Part shown: piece after piece, positions 44,997-53,165 of the stretch | Layout: each line of letters starts with the position of its first letter | Numbering within the stretch: position 1 is the stretch's first letter | Assembly: GCF_004135585.1 (NCBI RefSeq) | Contig: NZ_CP035501.1 | Location: 1,413,001 to 1,477,000, forward strand | DNA length: 64,000 bases | Reading direction: 5' to 3' | Origin: Sphingosinicella sp. BN140058 | Lineage (GTDB): Bacteria; Pseudomonadota; Alphaproteobacteria; Sphingomonadales; Sphingomonadaceae | Made by a program: the position numbers and the translations under genes | The notes under the pieces: model-generated | The model's input: the letters and a program-made list of their open reading frames with translations, nothing else | What the model was told of the DNA's origin: nothing | Databases searched by the model: none

Positions 44997-45517
44997 TGTC
45001 GCGCCTCCGCGCCGCCGGCCCGAACCGGCGTGTACTGAACAGAGGCCAGCAGCCAGGTGCCGTGGGAGCGCTTCGCGACATAGGTCGCCCGCATCGCCCC
45101 GGCGGATCGCGGCGGCGGCAACACGTAATCAAGTCTCGCCACTCCCACCGCGGCGGTGCCGAATTCACGAACCACCAAATCCGCGACGTCGATGCGCGGC
45201 GCACTCTTTGCGTTTTCCGGTGCGTAAAAGCCTTGCATCGCCGTGCGATCGTCGACATCTCCGATCGGAGACACCTCCAGATAATCGGGCGTGGTCAACC
45301 GCTCCAGGGTTGCGACATCGCGTCCGCGCTGGGCAGCGATGAAGGATCTGATCAGGAGCCCGATTTCCGCTTCGATACCTGGCCGATCGGCAGCCTCGGC
45401 CGGGGGCGCCGCATGGGTCGATGCGGCCAGGCCACTGCTCGCGCCGAGTGCGCAGACCAACATCAGGCGTCGAGATGCCGGCCAGCGCGATCGTGCCGGC
45501 CGCGTTCGCGATTTCAT
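44993..45517 (-). CDS. Secreted NTF2/SnoaL-like (DUF4440-type) protein
   Basis: 174 residues from ATG 45517 with AGAAGG upstream; the longer frame to 45658 runs through the hairpin and is discounted. Twin-Arg-rich N-terminus, then RRLMLVCALGASSGLAASTHAAPP as signal peptide. The mature part EAEIGLLIRSFIAAQRGRDVATLERLTTPDYLEVSPIGDVDDRTAMQGFY and the tail GTWLLASVQYTPV are the cone-shaped NTF2-like fold. Periplasmic; binding partner or catalysis unknown. It is encoded 110 bp after the small peptide gene and coupled to the protease. Confidence 0.8.
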   Translation of the reverse strand: MKSRTRPARSRWPASRRLMLVCALGASSGLAASTHAAPPAEAADRPGIEAEIGLLIRSFIAAQRGRDVATLERLTTPDYLEVSPIGDVDDRTAMQGFYAPENAKSAPRIDVADLVVREFGTAAVGVARLDYVLPPPRSAGAMRATYVAKRSHGTWLLASVQYTPVRAGGAEARQ

Positions 45518-45557
45518 GAGCGCACCTTCTTTACGTGCAAACCCGTCTTTGACATGC

Positions 45558-45612
45558 GCCCGGCCGGACCGCGCAGGACGCACGACGTGCGTCCCCGCAT
45601 TCCCGGCCGGGC
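45558..45612 (-). promoter_or_regulatory. Composite hairpin between peptide gene and biosynthetic genes
   Basis: Outer stem GCCCGGCCGG (45558-45567) with CCGGCCGGGC (45603-45612), inner perfect stem GGACGCAC / GTGCGTCC (45576-45594). It starts 15 bp after the peptide stop on the minus strand and has no T-run. Such structures after RiPP precursor genes often lower read-through or protect the 5' mRNA so that precursor is made in excess. Confidence 0.65.
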
Positions 45613-45627
45613 ACCAATCGGTCTGCC

Positions 45628-45723
45628 TTAGGACAGACGGGGCCACAGGCACTCCCACCAGTCGTAAAGTGCGACAGAGGTGGTTTTGAGCTTCTGGACC
45701 TTAAGAACGGATATCTTCTTCAT
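45628..45723 (-). CDS. Candidate RiPP precursor peptide (31 aa)
   Basis: ATG 45723, TAA 45628; too short to be found by size-limited gene callers. Ribosome site AAGGG 8 bp upstream. The first half is MKKISVLKVQKLKTT, hydrophilic and Lys-rich like a leader; the second half ends YDWWECLWPRLS, with three Trp, one Cys and a Tyr in 12 residues. No signal peptide. Its place at the head of an operon with a PqqD-like M50 protease supports a precursor role. The processing site and any modification are unknown; a regulatory leader peptide is the main alternative. Confidence 0.65.
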   Translation of the reverse strand: MKKISVLKVQKLKTTSVALYDWWECLWPRLS

Positions 45724-46244
45724 GTCGAATACCCTTATGCATGAGTTGAGATCCCAGCAGGAAACGATGTTCGTGCTGGCGCGAGATGACTGCGAGGCGC
45801 CCGCCTGCCGGCATGAAGCTTCACATGGCGCAAATCAGTCCCCGGAAGCATCAGTCTCAATCCATTTGGAGTCAACTTCCGACGAGCGCCATTTCGGATC
45901 GGTTATGTCGGAAACATTGACTCGACAAGTGCTAAGGGCGCACCCCTCTTCGAGTCGCTCGCCCTAAATCAGATCTACATTGATACTTATTGCTAACTGG
46001 CTTGCCAATCTTGGCGATCGATGCTGGTGTCGTATAGCGACTCACAGCCGCGCATATTCCGCGCTTTCTTCGAGATAGAGCTCAAACTTGATCTCCGATC
46101 ATCGTGTCGGATCGCTTCAAGACCTAACCCGATCCGGGATGGACCGATTGCCGGCAGCTTTGCCGTGTCAAAGCGCTCGAACGCGTCGCGCTTGAACCGT
46201 CGCGGCAATGGTTCATAGTATCGGGCGATCCAGGAGGATTCGTC
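45724..46244. promoter_or_regulatory. AT-richer divergent regulatory region upstream of the peptide gene
   Basis: About 520 bp with visibly lower GC than its surroundings and no convincing gene. On the minus strand a -35-like TTGACT (45870-45875) has a weak -10 (GATGCT) 17 bp on. A dyad TGTCG-N12-CGACA at 45906-45927 lies upstream of it, where an activator could bind. On the plus side TGAACC-N11-GGTTCA (46193-46215) precedes the methyltransferase ribosome site. Short frames here (71 aa minus, 95 and 65 aa plus) have no support. Confidence 0.5.
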
Positions 46245-46991
46245 ATGACGCCGCTTTCGCTTTCCGTCGGGCTGCTGCTCGCGCTCGCAGCCCCAGCCGC
46301 CGCGCCCCCGATCCCCGCACCGATCACGGCCGCCGTGGCCGATAGCCGCCGCCCGGAGGCAGACCGCGTCCGCGATGCGGCGCGCAAACCCGGCGAACTG
46401 CTTGCCTTCGCCGAAATCGCGCCCGGTGAAAAGGTGGCGGATTTCATCATGGGCGGCGGATATTTCACTCGTATCCTGGCTGCTGCCGTGGGCCCGAAGG
46501 GACGCGTCTATGCCTATCAGCCCGCCGAATTCATCACGTTCATGCCGGCTTACGGTACCCAGCAGGATGAGGCGGTCGCCGGCTACAAGAACGTCACCCC
46601 ATCGCGGGACTCGCTATCCAAATTCGCTTTCCCGGAGCCGCTCGACGCCATCGTCACGGTCCAGAATTACCATGATCTCCACCTGAAGATGGTGCCGGCG
46701 AACTTCGCCGGCAGCGTCGCCATGAAATTCTACGAGTCGCTGAAGCCGGGCGGCGTGCTGCTCGTCGTCGATCACGTCGCCAATGCCGATCCGGAGTTCA
46801 AGGCGCCCGAGGCGCTGCACCGGATCGACCCCGCGGCGGCACGCGCGGAAATCGAACGGGCCGGATTCAGGTTCGAAGGGGCTCTGCCAATTCTCGCCAA
46901 TCCGGCCGATCCGCACACCGCGAGCGTGTTCGATCCCGCGATCCGCGGCAAGACCGACCAGTTCGTGTTCAAATTCCGTAAGCCACGCTGA
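46245..46991 (+). CDS. Exported class I methyltransferase-like protein
   Basis: 248 residues; CAGGAGGA ribosome site. Signal peptide PLSLSVGLLLALAAPAAA. Then a Rossmann methyltransferase fold: LLAFAEIAPGEKVADFIMGGGYFTRILAAAVGPKGRVYAYQP (motif I with MGGG in place of GxGxG), VQNYHDLH and ESLKPGGVLLVVDHVAN. This is the predicted-methyltransferase family (COG4798 type) with periplasmic targeting, where SAM is not expected, so its reaction is doubtful. 30 bp before the transporter gene, probably co-transcribed. Confidence 0.82.
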   Translation: MTPLSLSVGLLLALAAPAAAPPIPAPITAAVADSRRPEADRVRDAARKPGELLAFAEIAPGEKVADFIMGGGYFTRILAAAVGPKGRVYAYQPAEFITFMPAYGTQQDEAVAGYKNVTPSRDSLSKFAFPEPLDAIVTVQNYHDLHLKMVPANFAGSVAMKFYESLKPGGVLLVVDHVANADPEFKAPEALHRIDPAAARAEIERAGFRFEGALPILANPADPHTASVFDPAIRGKTDQFVFKFRKPR

Positions 46992-47021
46992 CGCAGCGAC
47001 GGATCGGGCGGGCCGGGGAGA

Positions 47022-48320
47022 TTGGGGATTTCAGCTTCGCAGGAGCCGCGCGGCGGCGACCTCACCCGGCGTCAATGGCGGATGATCGTGCTCGCTGCAC
47101 TTGGCGGCGGCCTCGAATATTATGATTTCATCGTCTACGGCATCTTCGCCCAGGCGATCGCCGCCGCCTTCTTCCCGGCCGGAGACCCGCTCGCATTGAC
47201 GCTGGCCCTCGCGATCTTCTCGATCGGCTATCTGGCGCGGCCGATCGGCGGCATGATCTCGAGCCATTATGGCGACCGCTACGGCCGCAAGACCGTGTTC
47301 GTGGTCACCGTCTTCACCATGTCGGCCTGCACGCTCGCCATCGGCCTGATCCCGACCTATGCGACATGGGGCCTCGCCGCCACCTTCCTGCTGGTGCTGC
47401 TGCGCTTCATCCAGGGCCTCTGCATCGGCGGCGAACTGCCGGGCGCGATTACCTTCGTCGTCGAGACGGCGGAAAAGCGGCCGGGGCTTGCCTGCGGGAT
47501 CGTCTTCGCCCTGGTCAATGGCGGCGTGCTGCTCGCCGCCTTCGTCAACCTTGCCCTCGGCGCATGGCTCAGTCCCGCAGCGATGCTCGATCATGGCTGG
47601 CGGATCGCCTTCGTGATCGGCGGCTTGCTCGGTCTGCTGAGCTTCTGGCTGCGCCGCAATCTGGAGGAAACGCCTGAATTCCTCCGCATCCGCCACGACG
47701 CCGCGCGCCAGCCAGTGCGGGAGGTGCTGCGCACGCATCCGGGTTCGATCCTGCTCGGCTGCGCCGTGGTGGCGCTGACCGCCGGGTTCAACGGCCTGCT
47801 GTTCGCGCACATGCCGGCCTATCTCGGCCAGGTGCTCGGCTACGACCGCCAGGCGGTGGCGATCGCGATGAACGTCGCCCTGCTCGCCATGTCGCTGTCG
47901 CTGCTCGCCGCATCGTGGTGGGCCGACCGGGTGCCGCCCCGTTTCCTGCTGCTCGGCTCCTCCGTGCTGCTGCTGGTCGGAGCCCCGGTCGCTTATCAAC
48001 TGCTGGCCGGCGGCGGCGCCAATCTGATGCTGGTTCTGTCCTTGCTTGCGATTGCTGTCGCAGGCGCCAATGGCAGCTTCGCCTATCTGATCGCAGGGCT
48101 GTTCCCGGCGCGGGTACGCTTCAGCGGCGTCGCGTTGTCGCTCAACATCAGTTTCACCTTGCTGAGCGGCCTCGGCCCGCTCGCCGCCAATGCACTGATC
48201 CAGGCGAGCGGCCGGCCGGCAGCGCCGGGGCTGATCGTCAGTGCCGTGGCCTTAATCGGCCTGGTCGCATCTTTGTTTCTCGGCCGGCGCCAGGAGGTCG
48301 GTGCGCCTAACGCCGGCTGA
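47022..48320 (+). CDS. MHS-family MFS metabolite:H+ symporter
   Basis: 432 residues if the TTG at 47022 is used; the ribosome site GGGGAG is too close, and ATG 47082 lacks one, so the start is uncertain. Twelve membrane segments. GGGLEYYDFIVYGIFAQAIAAAFFP, ARPIGGMISSHYGDRYGRKTVFV (MFS signature) and LRRNLEETPEF mark the ProP/ShiA/KgtP-like MHS branch, which imports organic acids, betaine or shikimate with protons. Substrate unknown. Its end overlaps the convergent P450 gene by 14 bp. Confidence 0.88.
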   Translation: MGISASQEPRGGDLTRRQWRMIVLAALGGGLEYYDFIVYGIFAQAIAAAFFPAGDPLALTLALAIFSIGYLARPIGGMISSHYGDRYGRKTVFVVTVFTMSACTLAIGLIPTYATWGLAATFLLVLLRFIQGLCIGGELPGAITFVVETAEKRPGLACGIVFALVNGGVLLAAFVNLALGAWLSPAAMLDHGWRIAFVIGGLLGLLSFWLRRNLEETPEFLRIRHDAARQPVREVLRTHPGSILLGCAVVALTAGFNGLLFAHMPAYLGQVLGYDRQAVAIAMNVALLAMSLSLLAASWWADRVPPRFLLLGSSVLLLVGAPVAYQLLAGGGANLMLVLSLLAIAVAGANGSFAYLIAGLFPARVRFSGVALSLNISFTLLSGLGPLAANALIQASGRPAAPGLIVSAVALIGLVASLFLGRRQEVGAPNAG

Positions 48321-49668
48321 GAACCAGCGGGAGGCCTCCTGCCGGCCGCAGGGTAACCATTCCGGACGGCCGTACCGCACGTCCAGGCAGCGGCGAGAAG
48401 CGCCAGCGCGCCAGCCAGTGTGCGAGTACGCTCAGCATCTCGGCGGTTGCGAAGCGCATTCCGACGCAAACGCGCGGGCCGCCGCCAAAGGGAATATATT
48501 GGAAACGGTGGTGGGCAGCCCTGGCGTCCGGCTGCCATCGCGCCTCGTCGAAGCGGTCGGGATCCTCCCACAGCCTCTGGTGGCGGTGGATCAGCCAGGG
48601 CCAGATCGAGACGAAGTCGCCCTTCGAGATCGGATGCTCGCCGATCCGGTCGTCGGCCATCGCCTGGCGATCGAAGCGCGGCACCGGCGGGTAGAGACGC
48701 ATCGATTCCTCGAGCACGCGGCGCAGCAGCGGCAGACGATCGCCGAGACCCGGATCGTCGACGCCGGCGGCAAGCGCGCGTTGCGCTTCCGCCGCCACCT
48801 GCTGCTGCAGGTCCGGCTGCTCGGACAGCAGAAACAGGGTCCAGGTCAGCGCATTGGCCGTAGTCTCGTGCCCGGCGAGGTAAAAGGTCGCGGCATTGTC
48901 GACGGCGAGCGCCTGCGCCTCGGCGGGTGCGAAGCGGGCGTCGAGTGCCGCGATCATGTGGCTCAGAAAATCGTCGCCGGGCCGGCGACGGCGATCGTCG
49001 ACGACTGCGCTCAAGGTTTCGCGAAGATAGATCTGGCCCCGCTTGCCGCGCCTGCCTTTCGCCGTCACCGGCACCAGGGGAAGTCCGAGCAGCACCTGCA
49101 GACGCGCGCCACCGACACCCTCCAGCGCAGCCGCGATATGGCCTATCGCCGCCTGGCTGGTGAGCCGCGGATCGCCGCCGAACAGCGCATCGGAGATCAC
49201 CCGCATCGTCGTCGCGGTCGCAATCTGGGCCATGTCGATGGTGCCGCCCCACCCGGCCATCGCCGCTTCGGCGGCACGCGCGAACGATGGCAACAGGGCG
49301 TCGATCGCGGCGGGCGCGAAGCTTGCCGCGACGATCCGCCGCTGATCGCGCCACAATGCTCCGTCCGAACTCAGCAGGCCTTGCCCGATGGTCGGATGAA
49401 GCAGTTTCTTGACCAGATCCGGCTTCTGATAATTGGCGGCATTGTCGAGCATGACATGCTGGACCAGTGCCGGGTCGAGGGGAATATGCACCCGGTGCCC
49501 GAGCACGTTCCGCTCGAAATACGAAGTTTCGAACGCGCGCTTCGACCAGCCGAACACCGCATTGCGCGCCCGCTCGCCGACGAACCCTCGCCAGACCGGC
49601 ACAGGACCGTCCGGCCGCGGCGGATGCGGCGGCACGTAGCGGAGGGGAGCATCGGTAGGGGTGGACAT
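48307..49668 (-). CDS. Cytochrome P450, canonical
   Basis: 453 residues from ATG 49668; the frame opens earlier but overlaps smc. Heme loop PFGGGPRVCVG (Cys401), ExxR in LEESMRLYPP, and a normal I-helix AGHETTANAL, unlike the P450 at 13.4 kb. N-terminus PPHPPRPDGPVP is soluble, no anchor. The sequence resembles fatty-acid- or alkane-type bacterial P450s. It follows smc by 16 bp and may be transcribed with it, although no functional link is evident. Confidence 0.9.
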   Translation of the reverse strand: MSTPTDAPLRYVPPHPPRPDGPVPVWRGFVGERARNAVFGWSKRAFETSYFERNVLGHRVHIPLDPALVQHVMLDNAANYQKPDLVKKLLHPTIGQGLLSSDGALWRDQRRIVAASFAPAAIDALLPSFARAAEAAMAGWGGTIDMAQIATATTMRVISDALFGGDPRLTSQAAIGHIAAALEGVGGARLQVLLGLPLVPVTAKGRRGKRGQIYLRETLSAVVDDRRRRPGDDFLSHMIAALDARFAPAEAQALAVDNAATFYLAGHETTANALTWTLFLLSEQPDLQQQVAAEAQRALAAGVDDPGLGDRLPLLRRVLEESMRLYPPVPRFDRQAMADDRIGEHPISKGDFVSIWPWLIHRHQRLWEDPDRFDEARWQPDARAAHHRFQYIPFGGGPRVCVGMRFATAEMLSVLAHWLARWRFSPLPGRAVRPSGMVTLRPAGGLPLVLSRR

Positions 49669-49684
49669 TACGAGTGCGGCCGCT

Positions 49685-52600
49685 TCATTCCGCCGCGAGC
49701 AGGCGCTCGGCGCCGCCCAGATCGACGCTGACGAGACGGCTGACGCCTTTCTCAATCATCGTCACGCCGAACAGGCGGTGCATGCGGCTCATCGTCACCG
49801 CATTGTGGGTGACGATCAGATAACGCGTCTGAGTCTCGGCGGTCATCCGGTCGAGCAGATCGCAGAAGCGCTCGATATTGGCATCGTCGAGCGGCGCGTC
49901 GACTTCGTCGAGCACGCAGATCGGCGCCGGATTGGTGAGGAACAGCGCAAAGATCAGGGCAACGGCTGTCAGGGCCTGCTCGCCGCCCGAGAGCAGGGTC
50001 AGCGTCGACAGCCGCTTGCCCGGCGGCTGGGCAAGAATTTCGAGGCCTGCTTCGAGCGGATCCTCGGATTCGACCAGCTCGAGATGAGCCTGGCCACCTT
50101 CGAACAAGGTGGTGAACAGGCTGCGGAAGTGACGGTCGACCGCTTCGAACGCGGCGAGCAGTCTCAGGCGGCCCTCGCGGTTGAGGCTGCCGATCGATCC
50201 ACGCAGGCGATTGATGGCTAGACCGAGTTCCTCGCGCTCGGCCAGGCTGGACGATCGCGTTTCCTCCAGTTCGGAAAGCTCACGCTCGGCGACCAGATTG
50301 ACCGGTCCGATGCGCTCGCGCTCGGTGGAGAGCCGCTCGTGGCGTGCCGATTCCTCCCCTGATGGCGCGATCGTTTCGTCGTCGAACCCGATCCGATCGG
50401 GCAGCAAGGGCGGCGGGCATTCGAAGCGCTCGCCCGAAATCCGGGCCATCTCGATCCGGCGGAGTTCCTGATTTTCATGACGCGCGACGGCGCCGGCGCG
50501 GCCTTCACGCGCGGTGGCGAGCAATTCCCCGACCTCGGCGAGCAGAGCGTCCGCCTGGCGAAGCGCTGCCTCGCCTTCACGTTCGGCCACTGCGGCCGTG
50601 TCGGCGGCCTGTGTCGCTGCGAGATAATCCGCCTCCAGCGCTTCGAGCCTGCGGGCTAGACTTTCCGGCGCATCGGCGAGGCTCTCCGCCTCCTCTTCGG
50701 CCTCCGCGATTCGTGTCGCCATGTCGGCCTGGCGCTTGCCGGCCGCGGCAGCCCGTGCCGTCCAGTCGGCAGCTTCCTTGCGCGCGGCTTCGGCACGCTG
50801 CCGGTCGGCGCTGATCGCCCGCGCCTGGGTGGCGGCTTCGGCGCGCACTTCGGCAAGCGCGTGCTGGGCGGTCTCGGCGGCGATGCGCAGCCCGGCTACC
50901 ATTCGCTCGGTCGTGGCGGCGTCCGGCAAGCCGTCGACCACCTTGCCGGCTTCGGCGAACGCGGTGCGCGCGTCACCGAGATCCGCCGCCGCCTGCTCGA
51001 TCCGCTCGGCTAGGCCGGTGCGGCGCATTTCCAGCCGCTCGATCTCGACGCGGGCGCTGTCCTCGGCTCTCACCGCCTCGCGAATGGCGGCAGCGGCCTG
51101 CGCCTCGGCGCGGCGTGCGGCATCGGCGGCATCGCGCGCCCGCGCCATTTCGTCGAGCGCAGCGGCGATCCGGGCCTTGGCATCCTCGACCGCAGCCAGC
51201 GCCGGCGGCAGCGCCGCCTGCAATTCCGCGAGCCGGTTGACCCGGATCAATCGTTCGGCGGCAGCGGCACCGACGCCGGTGGCGACATAGCCGTCCCATC
51301 GCCGCAGCCTGCCGTCGCGGGTGGCGAGGCGCTGTCCGACGGCAAGATCGCAGCCGTCATCATGGTGGACGACACCGATCTGGGCGAGGCGGCGATGGAG
51401 GGCGGCGGGCGCCTCGACGTGATCGAGCAGACGCTCGCAGCCGGCGGGCAGAGGCGGATCGCCGGCACCGATGGTCGCCCCGGACCAGCGCCGTGCCGAC
51501 TCCCCCTTTACCGCGGCATCGAGATCGTCGCCGAGCGCCGCCGCAAGGGCGCGCTCATATCCGGGCGCGGCCTTCAGATGGTGTATCGCGCGGTCGCCGC
51601 TCGCCCCCTCCATCGCCTTGGTCAGCGCGCGGGCCTCCGACTCGAGCGCGGCATGGGCGGCGCGTGCGGATGCGCCCTCGCTTTCCGCCGCGTCGCGATT
51701 CGCTGCGGAGCGCTGGCGGACGGCTTCCGCATCGACGATCGCCGCCGCAGCCTTGGCCTGATCCTGTTCGGCCGCCTCCCGCCTTGTGCGCGCCGACTGC
51801 AGCGTCTCGACCAGCGGTCTCTCGTCGCCGAGCGCCTCCAGTTGCTGGGCAAGACGCTGCGCCTCGATCTCTGCCCGGGCGAGCTTGGTGCGGGCGGCCT
51901 CCAGCGCCGCCTGCCCGACCCGCGCTTCGGCCTGTTCGGCCGCCTGCACCGTCCGCGCCTTGCCGAGCTCGGCTTCGGCCGCCCGGGCTGCATCCTCGGC
52001 CTCGACCGTGCGAATGTCGATCGTGCCGCGCGCCTCTTCGGCCGCGGCGAGGCGCACCGTAATCTCTTCGCTTTCCCGCGCCAGCCGTTCCAGTGCCGAT
52101 TTCGCGTCCTCGGCAAGCGTCGCTTCGCGAGAACGGTCCGCAGCGAGTGACGCACGGCGGGAGGCAAGATCCTTGATCCGGCGCGCCACCATGTCGCGTT
52201 CGGCGCGCAAGGTGGCAAGTTCGTGGCCGAGCGTGGTGGCGGTTTCGCGCGCCGCCTGGGCGGCTTTGCGGCGATCGGCGACGACCTGCGCCGCTTCGGC
52301 CTGCCGCGTGGCGGCGGCACGCTGCGCGTCGGCCGCGCGATTCACCGCGGCGACGGCGGCATCCGCCTCTTTCCTGGCGAGATCCGCCGCATTGGCGGCC
52401 TCGCGCCAGCGGGCGAAGATCATGCGCGCCTCGGCGATCCGAATCTGGTCGGAGAGCCTGCGGTAGCGCTCGGCCGCCTTGGCCTGCCGGCGAAGCGCAG
52501 CGGCGCGATTTTCCATGTCGCCCATCAGCTCGTCGAGCCGGGTCAGGTTCGCCTCGGCGGCGCGGAGCTTCTGCTCGGCATCCTTGCGGCGGACGTGGAG

Positions 52601-53122
52601 GCCGGAAATGCCGGCCGCTTCTTCCAGCATCGCGCGTCGCTCGGTCGGCTTGGCGGCGATGATCGCGCTGATCTTGCCCTGGCTGACCAGAGCGGGCGAG
52701 TGCGCCCCGGTGGCGGCATCGGCGAACAGCAGGGCGACGTCCTTGGCACGAACGTCGCGGCCATTGACCCGGTAGGCGGAGCCGGCGCCGCGCTCGATGC
52801 GGCGGGTGATCTCGACGTCGCCCGGCGGCGCCAGCGCGACGTCGCCCGATACCTCCTCGGTCGGCCGCTCGACCAGCATGCTGACTTCGGCGAAATCGCG
52901 CGCCGGCCGCTGCGCGGTGCCGGCGAAGATGACGTCGTCCATCCCCGCGCCGCGCATCGACTTGGGCGAGCTCTCGCCCATCACCCAGCGGATCGCTTCG
53001 AGCACGTTGGATTTGCCGCAGCCATTGGGGCCGACGACGCCGGTCAGACCCGGCTCGATGCGCAGTTCGGCGGGCTCGACGAAGCTCTTGAAGCCGGAAA
53101 GCTTCAGCCGCTTTATCTGCAT
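49685..53122 (-). CDS. smc: Chromosome segregation protein SMC
   Basis: 1145 residues. Head parts: N-terminal Walker A GPNGCGKSN with the Q-loop region LVSQGKISAI, C-terminal signature LLSGGEQALTAVALIFA, Walker B PICVLDEVDAPLDD and ITHNAVTM-type H-loop (VTHNAVTMSRM). Long Ala/Arg/Glu-rich coiled coils (~165-490 and ~640-860) flank the hinge (~500-630: MEGASGDRAIHHLKAAPGYERALAAALGDDLDAAV). It loads on and compacts the chromosome with ScpAB. Part of the conserved dciA-dsbA-dsbA-smc run. Confidence 0.96.
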   Translation of the reverse strand: MQIKRLKLSGFKSFVEPAELRIEPGLTGVVGPNGCGKSNVLEAIRWVMGESSPKSMRGAGMDDVIFAGTAQRPARDFAEVSMLVERPTEEVSGDVALAPPGDVEITRRIERGAGSAYRVNGRDVRAKDVALLFADAATGAHSPALVSQGKISAIIAAKPTERRAMLEEAAGISGLHVRRKDAEQKLRAAEANLTRLDELMGDMENRAAALRRQAKAAERYRRLSDQIRIAEARMIFARWREAANAADLARKEADAAVAAVNRAADAQRAAATRQAEAAQVVADRRKAAQAARETATTLGHELATLRAERDMVARRIKDLASRRASLAADRSREATLAEDAKSALERLARESEEITVRLAAAEEARGTIDIRTVEAEDAARAAEAELGKARTVQAAEQAEARVGQAALEAARTKLARAEIEAQRLAQQLEALGDERPLVETLQSARTRREAAEQDQAKAAAAIVDAEAVRQRSAANRDAAESEGASARAAHAALESEARALTKAMEGASGDRAIHHLKAAPGYERALAAALGDDLDAAVKGESARRWSGATIGAGDPPLPAGCERLLDHVEAPAALHRRLAQIGVVHHDDGCDLAVGQRLATRDGRLRRWDGYVATGVGAAAAERLIRVNRLAELQAALPPALAAVEDAKARIAAALDEMARARDAADAARRAEAQAAAAIREAVRAEDSARVEIERLEMRRTGLAERIEQAAADLGDARTAFAEAGKVVDGLPDAATTERMVAGLRIAAETAQHALAEVRAEAATQARAISADRQRAEAARKEAADWTARAAAAGKRQADMATRIAEAEEEAESLADAPESLARRLEALEADYLAATQAADTAAVAEREGEAALRQADALLAEVGELLATAREGRAGAVARHENQELRRIEMARISGERFECPPPLLPDRIGFDDETIAPSGEESARHERLSTERERIGPVNLVAERELSELEETRSSSLAEREELGLAINRLRGSIGSLNREGRLRLLAAFEAVDRHFRSLFTTLFEGGQAHLELVESEDPLEAGLEILAQPPGKRLSTLTLLSGGEQALTAVALIFALFLTNPAPICVLDEVDAPLDDANIERFCDLLDRMTAETQTRYLIVTHNAVTMSRMHRLFGVTMIEKGVSRLVSVDLGGAERLLAAE

Positions 53123-53165
53123 CCCCGCCCCCCGGCGCGCATATCCCGCTCCTTAAGCTCCCGCC

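Noticed and set aside
45680..45967. 95-codon plus-strand frame in the peptide control region
   Set aside because: Opposite the better supported peptide gene, no ribosome site, no domain.
45993..46208. 71-codon minus-strand frame upstream of the peptide gene
   Set aside because: No ribosome site, no recognisable domain or signal; composition unremarkable. Could only be revived by conservation.
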